Shown here in pieces: positions 23,783-25,642 of a stretch of 25,642 nucleotides of DNA. Where the stretch lies: positions 1 to 25,642 of the forward strand of contig JAHFQG010000002.1 in the NCBI GenBank assembly GCA_023266415.1, given 5' to 3'. Below the pieces are notes generated by a model. It had not been told where the DNA came from, did no database searches, and saw nothing but the letters and a program-made list of their open reading frames with translations. Positions within the stretch are counted from its first letter, which is position 1. The number at the start of each line of letters is the position of its first letter. Origin of the DNA: Francisellaceae bacterium. GTDB taxonomy: Bacteria; Pseudomonadota; Gammaproteobacteria; Berkiellales; Berkiellaceae. A program made the position numbers and the translations under genes.

Positions 23783-24496
23783 TCATACAGATATTCCCAG
23801 TTTTTGGGCCACCATTTTATAAGCTTCAACTACCCCCCCCATGTCTTGGCGGAAGCGATCTTTATCGTAGATGAACCCTGTGTTTTTATCCCAAACCCGA
23901 CAGCCATCGGGGGTAAATTCATCCCCCAAACAGAGAGTTCCATGCTCATCTAACCCAAATTCGACTTTAAAATCAGCCAAAATCATGCCCGCATGGTCGA
24001 AATAAGGTACTAAAATATCGTTAATTTTCAAGCTCATAGCTTTCATATGGGCCAATTGCTCTTGGGTAGCCCACCCCATACAGAGAATATGAGAATCGTT
24101 CACCAAGGGATCTCCTAAGGCATCGTTTTTATAAAAAAACTCAAACACAGGTATCGGTAAAACATCTCCTTTTTTGAGGCCTAAGCGTTTGGCAAAACTG
24201 CCAGTAACACGATTACGAACCACACATTCGATGGGGAGCATGGTGAGGGCTTTTACCACAGTATCAGTTGGCGATATAACTTCAATAAAATGCGTGGGAA
24301 TACCCGCTTGTTCCAAATGTTGCATAATGCTGGCGTTAATCAGATTGTTCACCCGGCCTTTATTCGATAAGGCTTCTATTTTTTCTGCATTAAAAGCGGA
24401 AGTGTCATCGCGATATTCCATAATATATTGATGTGGTTTATCGGTCCGATAAACGGTTTTGGCTTTTCCAGTATATAAAACATCTCGCTTTTGCAT
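23783..24496 (-). CDS. purC: Phosphoribosylaminoimidazole-succinocarboxamide synthase (SAICAR synthetase)
   Basis: PurC joins aspartate to CAIR using ATP in de novo purine synthesis. The 237-residue length equals that of the enterobacterial enzyme. Signatures include LYTGKAKTVYRT at 7-18, the DDTSAFNAEK loop, VVRNRVTGSFAKRLGLKKG, LADFKVEFGLDEHG and LGDEFTPDGCRVWDKNTG, all in order. Its ATG shares one base with the stop of the short bamC gene (TAATG). The order dapA-bamC-purC is that of E. coli and relatives. Confidence 0.97.
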   Translation of the reverse strand: MQKRDVLYTGKAKTVYRTDKPHQYIMEYRDDTSAFNAEKIEALSNKGRVNNLINASIMQHLEQAGIPTHFIEVISPTDTVVKALTMLPIECVVRNRVTGSFAKRLGLKKGDVLPIPVFEFFYKNDALGDPLVNDSHILCMGWATQEQLAHMKAMSLKINDILVPYFDHAGMILADFKVEFGLDEHGTLCLGDEFTPDGCRVWDKNTGFIYDKDRFRQDMGGVVEAYKMVAQKLGISV

Positions 24497-24729
24497 TAAA
24501 AAACTCCTGGTGGAACAACAGACACGGGTTTCGTCGCCAATTTACCTTCAGGTATGTCAAACTGAGAGGAGGTAACGCGAGCTTCTAAATCAGTGGGCAC
24601 TTTTAAAGGTGCTACCAAATGCGCCTCTAGGTAATCGTTGGTACGATTATGAATATTGCCCCGAACCCCTCCAATACCACAGCCAGATAAGAGTAAAAAA
24701 CAAGCTAAATACGCATTATAAGGTTTCAT
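24496..24729 (-). CDS. bamC: Short BamC (NlpB)-like lipoprotein, N-terminal part only
   Basis: The 77-residue lipoprotein precursor has a type II signal peptide with lipobox LSGC (Cys17). The mature part contains NDYLEAHLVAPLKVPTDLEA and VTSSQFDIPEG, then ends near VVPPGVF. This parallels the unstructured N-terminal 'lasso' of E. coli BamC (remembered as AYLEAAPLAELHAPAG, PVTSGDYAIP, IRPPAQP), the part that wraps BamD in the outer-membrane protein assembly complex. The two helix-grip domains that make up most of the roughly 340-residue E. coli protein are missing. Position between dapA and purC supports the identity. The clean TAATG overlap with purC argues against a recent frameshift or decay. 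Confidence 0.78.
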   Translation of the reverse strand: MKPYNAYLACFLLLSGCGIGGVRGNIHNRTNDYLEAHLVAPLKVPTDLEARVTSSQFDIPEGKLATKPVSVVPPGVF

Positions 24730-25576
24730 AGGACAATACCTCTTGTAAAATGGGAATAACTGTGGCGTGATAAGATTTGCTGAATGTGGTTAAGGGTAGC
24801 CGAATACCTGGTCCTGTTTTTTTCAACCAATGTAACATCCATTTAACGGGAATGGGGTTTGTTTCAAAAAACAATGCTGCATGTAAAGGCGACAATTGCG
24901 CATTTAGTTTTTCGGCTTCTTCCCAGCGATGCGCCAAACAAGCCATCAAATAACGCTGCATAAGATGAGGCACGATATTGGCCGTGACGGATATTATCCC
25001 CTGCCCACCAGCCTTCATAAAAGCCAAACTGGAACCATCATTACCTGTTAATACTTGTAAATGGGGCGCTTCTTGACGATAACGTATAACACGTGCCAAA
25101 TCATCGGTGCACTCTTTAATGCCCACTACGTGGGGATGTTTGGCCAAGGCAAGTACCGTATCAGGCTCACAATCGCACGCAGTACGACCAGGCGCATTGT
25201 ATAGGATAAGAGGCAGCCCCACATTGGCTATGGCTTCATAGTGACGTATGAGCCCTGTTTGCGTTGGTTTATTAAGATAGGGCGTAATAGCCAACCCAGC
25301 ATCTGCCCCCAAAGTTTTGGCTTCCAGAGTATAGCTAACTGCTCTTTGTGTGCTATTACACCCAGTGCCCGCCATAACGATAAATCGCTTTTGAGCAACT
25401 TGTATTGCCGTTGATAATAAAGTAGACCATTCGGATTCTGAGAGGGTGGGGTGTTCCCCAGTGGTGCCTGCCACTACCACCGCAGGGGTTTTAATGGCCG
25501 CATGAGCTTCTAAGAGGGCTGCCCATTCATCCCAGGCAATATCCCCTGAGGAGGTCATTGGAGTCACCAAAGCCAC
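24716..25576 (-). CDS. dapA: 4-hydroxy-tetrahydrodipicolinate synthase, 5' end unresolved at window edge
   Basis: DapA condenses pyruvate with aspartate semialdehyde, the first step committed to lysine and diaminopimelate for cell wall. Visible features, numbered from GTG 25576, are VAGTTGE at 35-41 (the Thr pair of the active site), LILYNAPGRT with Tyr126, and VVGIKECT with Lys154 as the Schiff-base lysine. The start is uncertain: GTG 25576 has no ribosome site and would begin at the first beta strand (ALVTPM), whereas DapA usually has several residues before it. The same frame stays open to 25642, reading through a C-rich, proline-coding stretch, so the real start may lie beyond the edge. 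The 3' end overlaps the bamC gene by 14 bp. Confidence 0.93.
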   Translation of the reverse strand: MALVTPMTSSGDIAWDEWAALLEAHAAIKTPAVVVAGTTGEHPTLSESEWSTLLSTAIQVAQKRFIVMAGTGCNSTQRAVSYTLEAKTLGADAGLAITPYLNKPTQTGLIRHYEAIANVGLPLILYNAPGRTACDCEPDTVLALAKHPHVVGIKECTDDLARVIRYRQEAPHLQVLTGNDGSSLAFMKAGGQGIISVTANIVPHLMQRYLMACLAHRWEEAEKLNAQLSPLHAALFFETNPIPVKWMLHWLKKTGPGIRLPLTTFSKSYHATVIPILQEVLSYETL

Positions 25577-25642
25577 CGCAAGAGGGGGTAAAGCACTGTC
25601 CGGTAGAGAGGGGGGGCTGTTTGGGGGGGGGTTAGAGCGGGG

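Noticed and set aside
23773..23829. Longer HEPN start at 23829
   Set aside because: It would overlap the conserved C terminus of purC by 47 bp and lacks a ribosome site, while ATG 23772 has AAGGA at normal spacing.

Overview
The window looks like a gammaproteobacterial chromosome segment, probably from an intracellular or protist-associated lineage such as the Legionellales. Two conserved gamma-type blocks support this: ffh / rpsP-rimM-trmD-rplS, and dapA-bamC-purC. Between them lie genes that look like host-interaction factors: a 3151-residue protein, a protein ending in a eukaryote-style CaaX box, and a HAD-like protein with a Glu-rich tail. The genus assignment is inference. No rRNA, tRNA or CRISPR array was seen.

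Layout. 1-2773: surface-glycan genes. A polytopic membrane protein (minus strand, cut by the window edge) lies head to head with a family-2 glycosyltransferase, which is coupled to a UDP-glucuronate-decarboxylase-like enzyme. 2748-4236 (minus): a flavin-reductase-like protein and an EamA transporter, one base apart. 4300-13755 (minus): the giant gene, AT-rich and driven by a fully consensus sigma70 promoter. It carries motifs of the DUF3638/DUF3645 helicase-like family. Divergent from it is thiL (13850-14809). 14876-19035 (minus): dsbC, then rplS, trmD, rimM and rpsP packed by 4-base overlaps or 1-base gaps, then ffh. 19122-20375: a CorB/YfjD-like CBS-domain membrane protein divergent from ffh.

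20370-21591 is a small mobile-element neighbourhood. Two copies of a non-coding palindromic element (205 and 154 bp) each have their own perfect 9-bp target duplication and IS903-like ends. They flank one gene encoding a 250-residue helical protein that ends CCRCILQ. Next come a HAD-like gene (21701-23083) and, convergent with it, an HI0074/HI0073-type HEPN-MNT pair. That pair sits at the 3' end of a compact dapA - short bamC - purC operon which runs to the right edge.

The most interesting points are: the CaaX-tailed candidate effector bracketed by MITEs; the giant DUF3638-like ATPase with possible Cys/His sites; the MITE family with a hybrid copy; a BamC reduced to its N-terminal lasso; and the back-to-back promoters between thiL and the giant gene.
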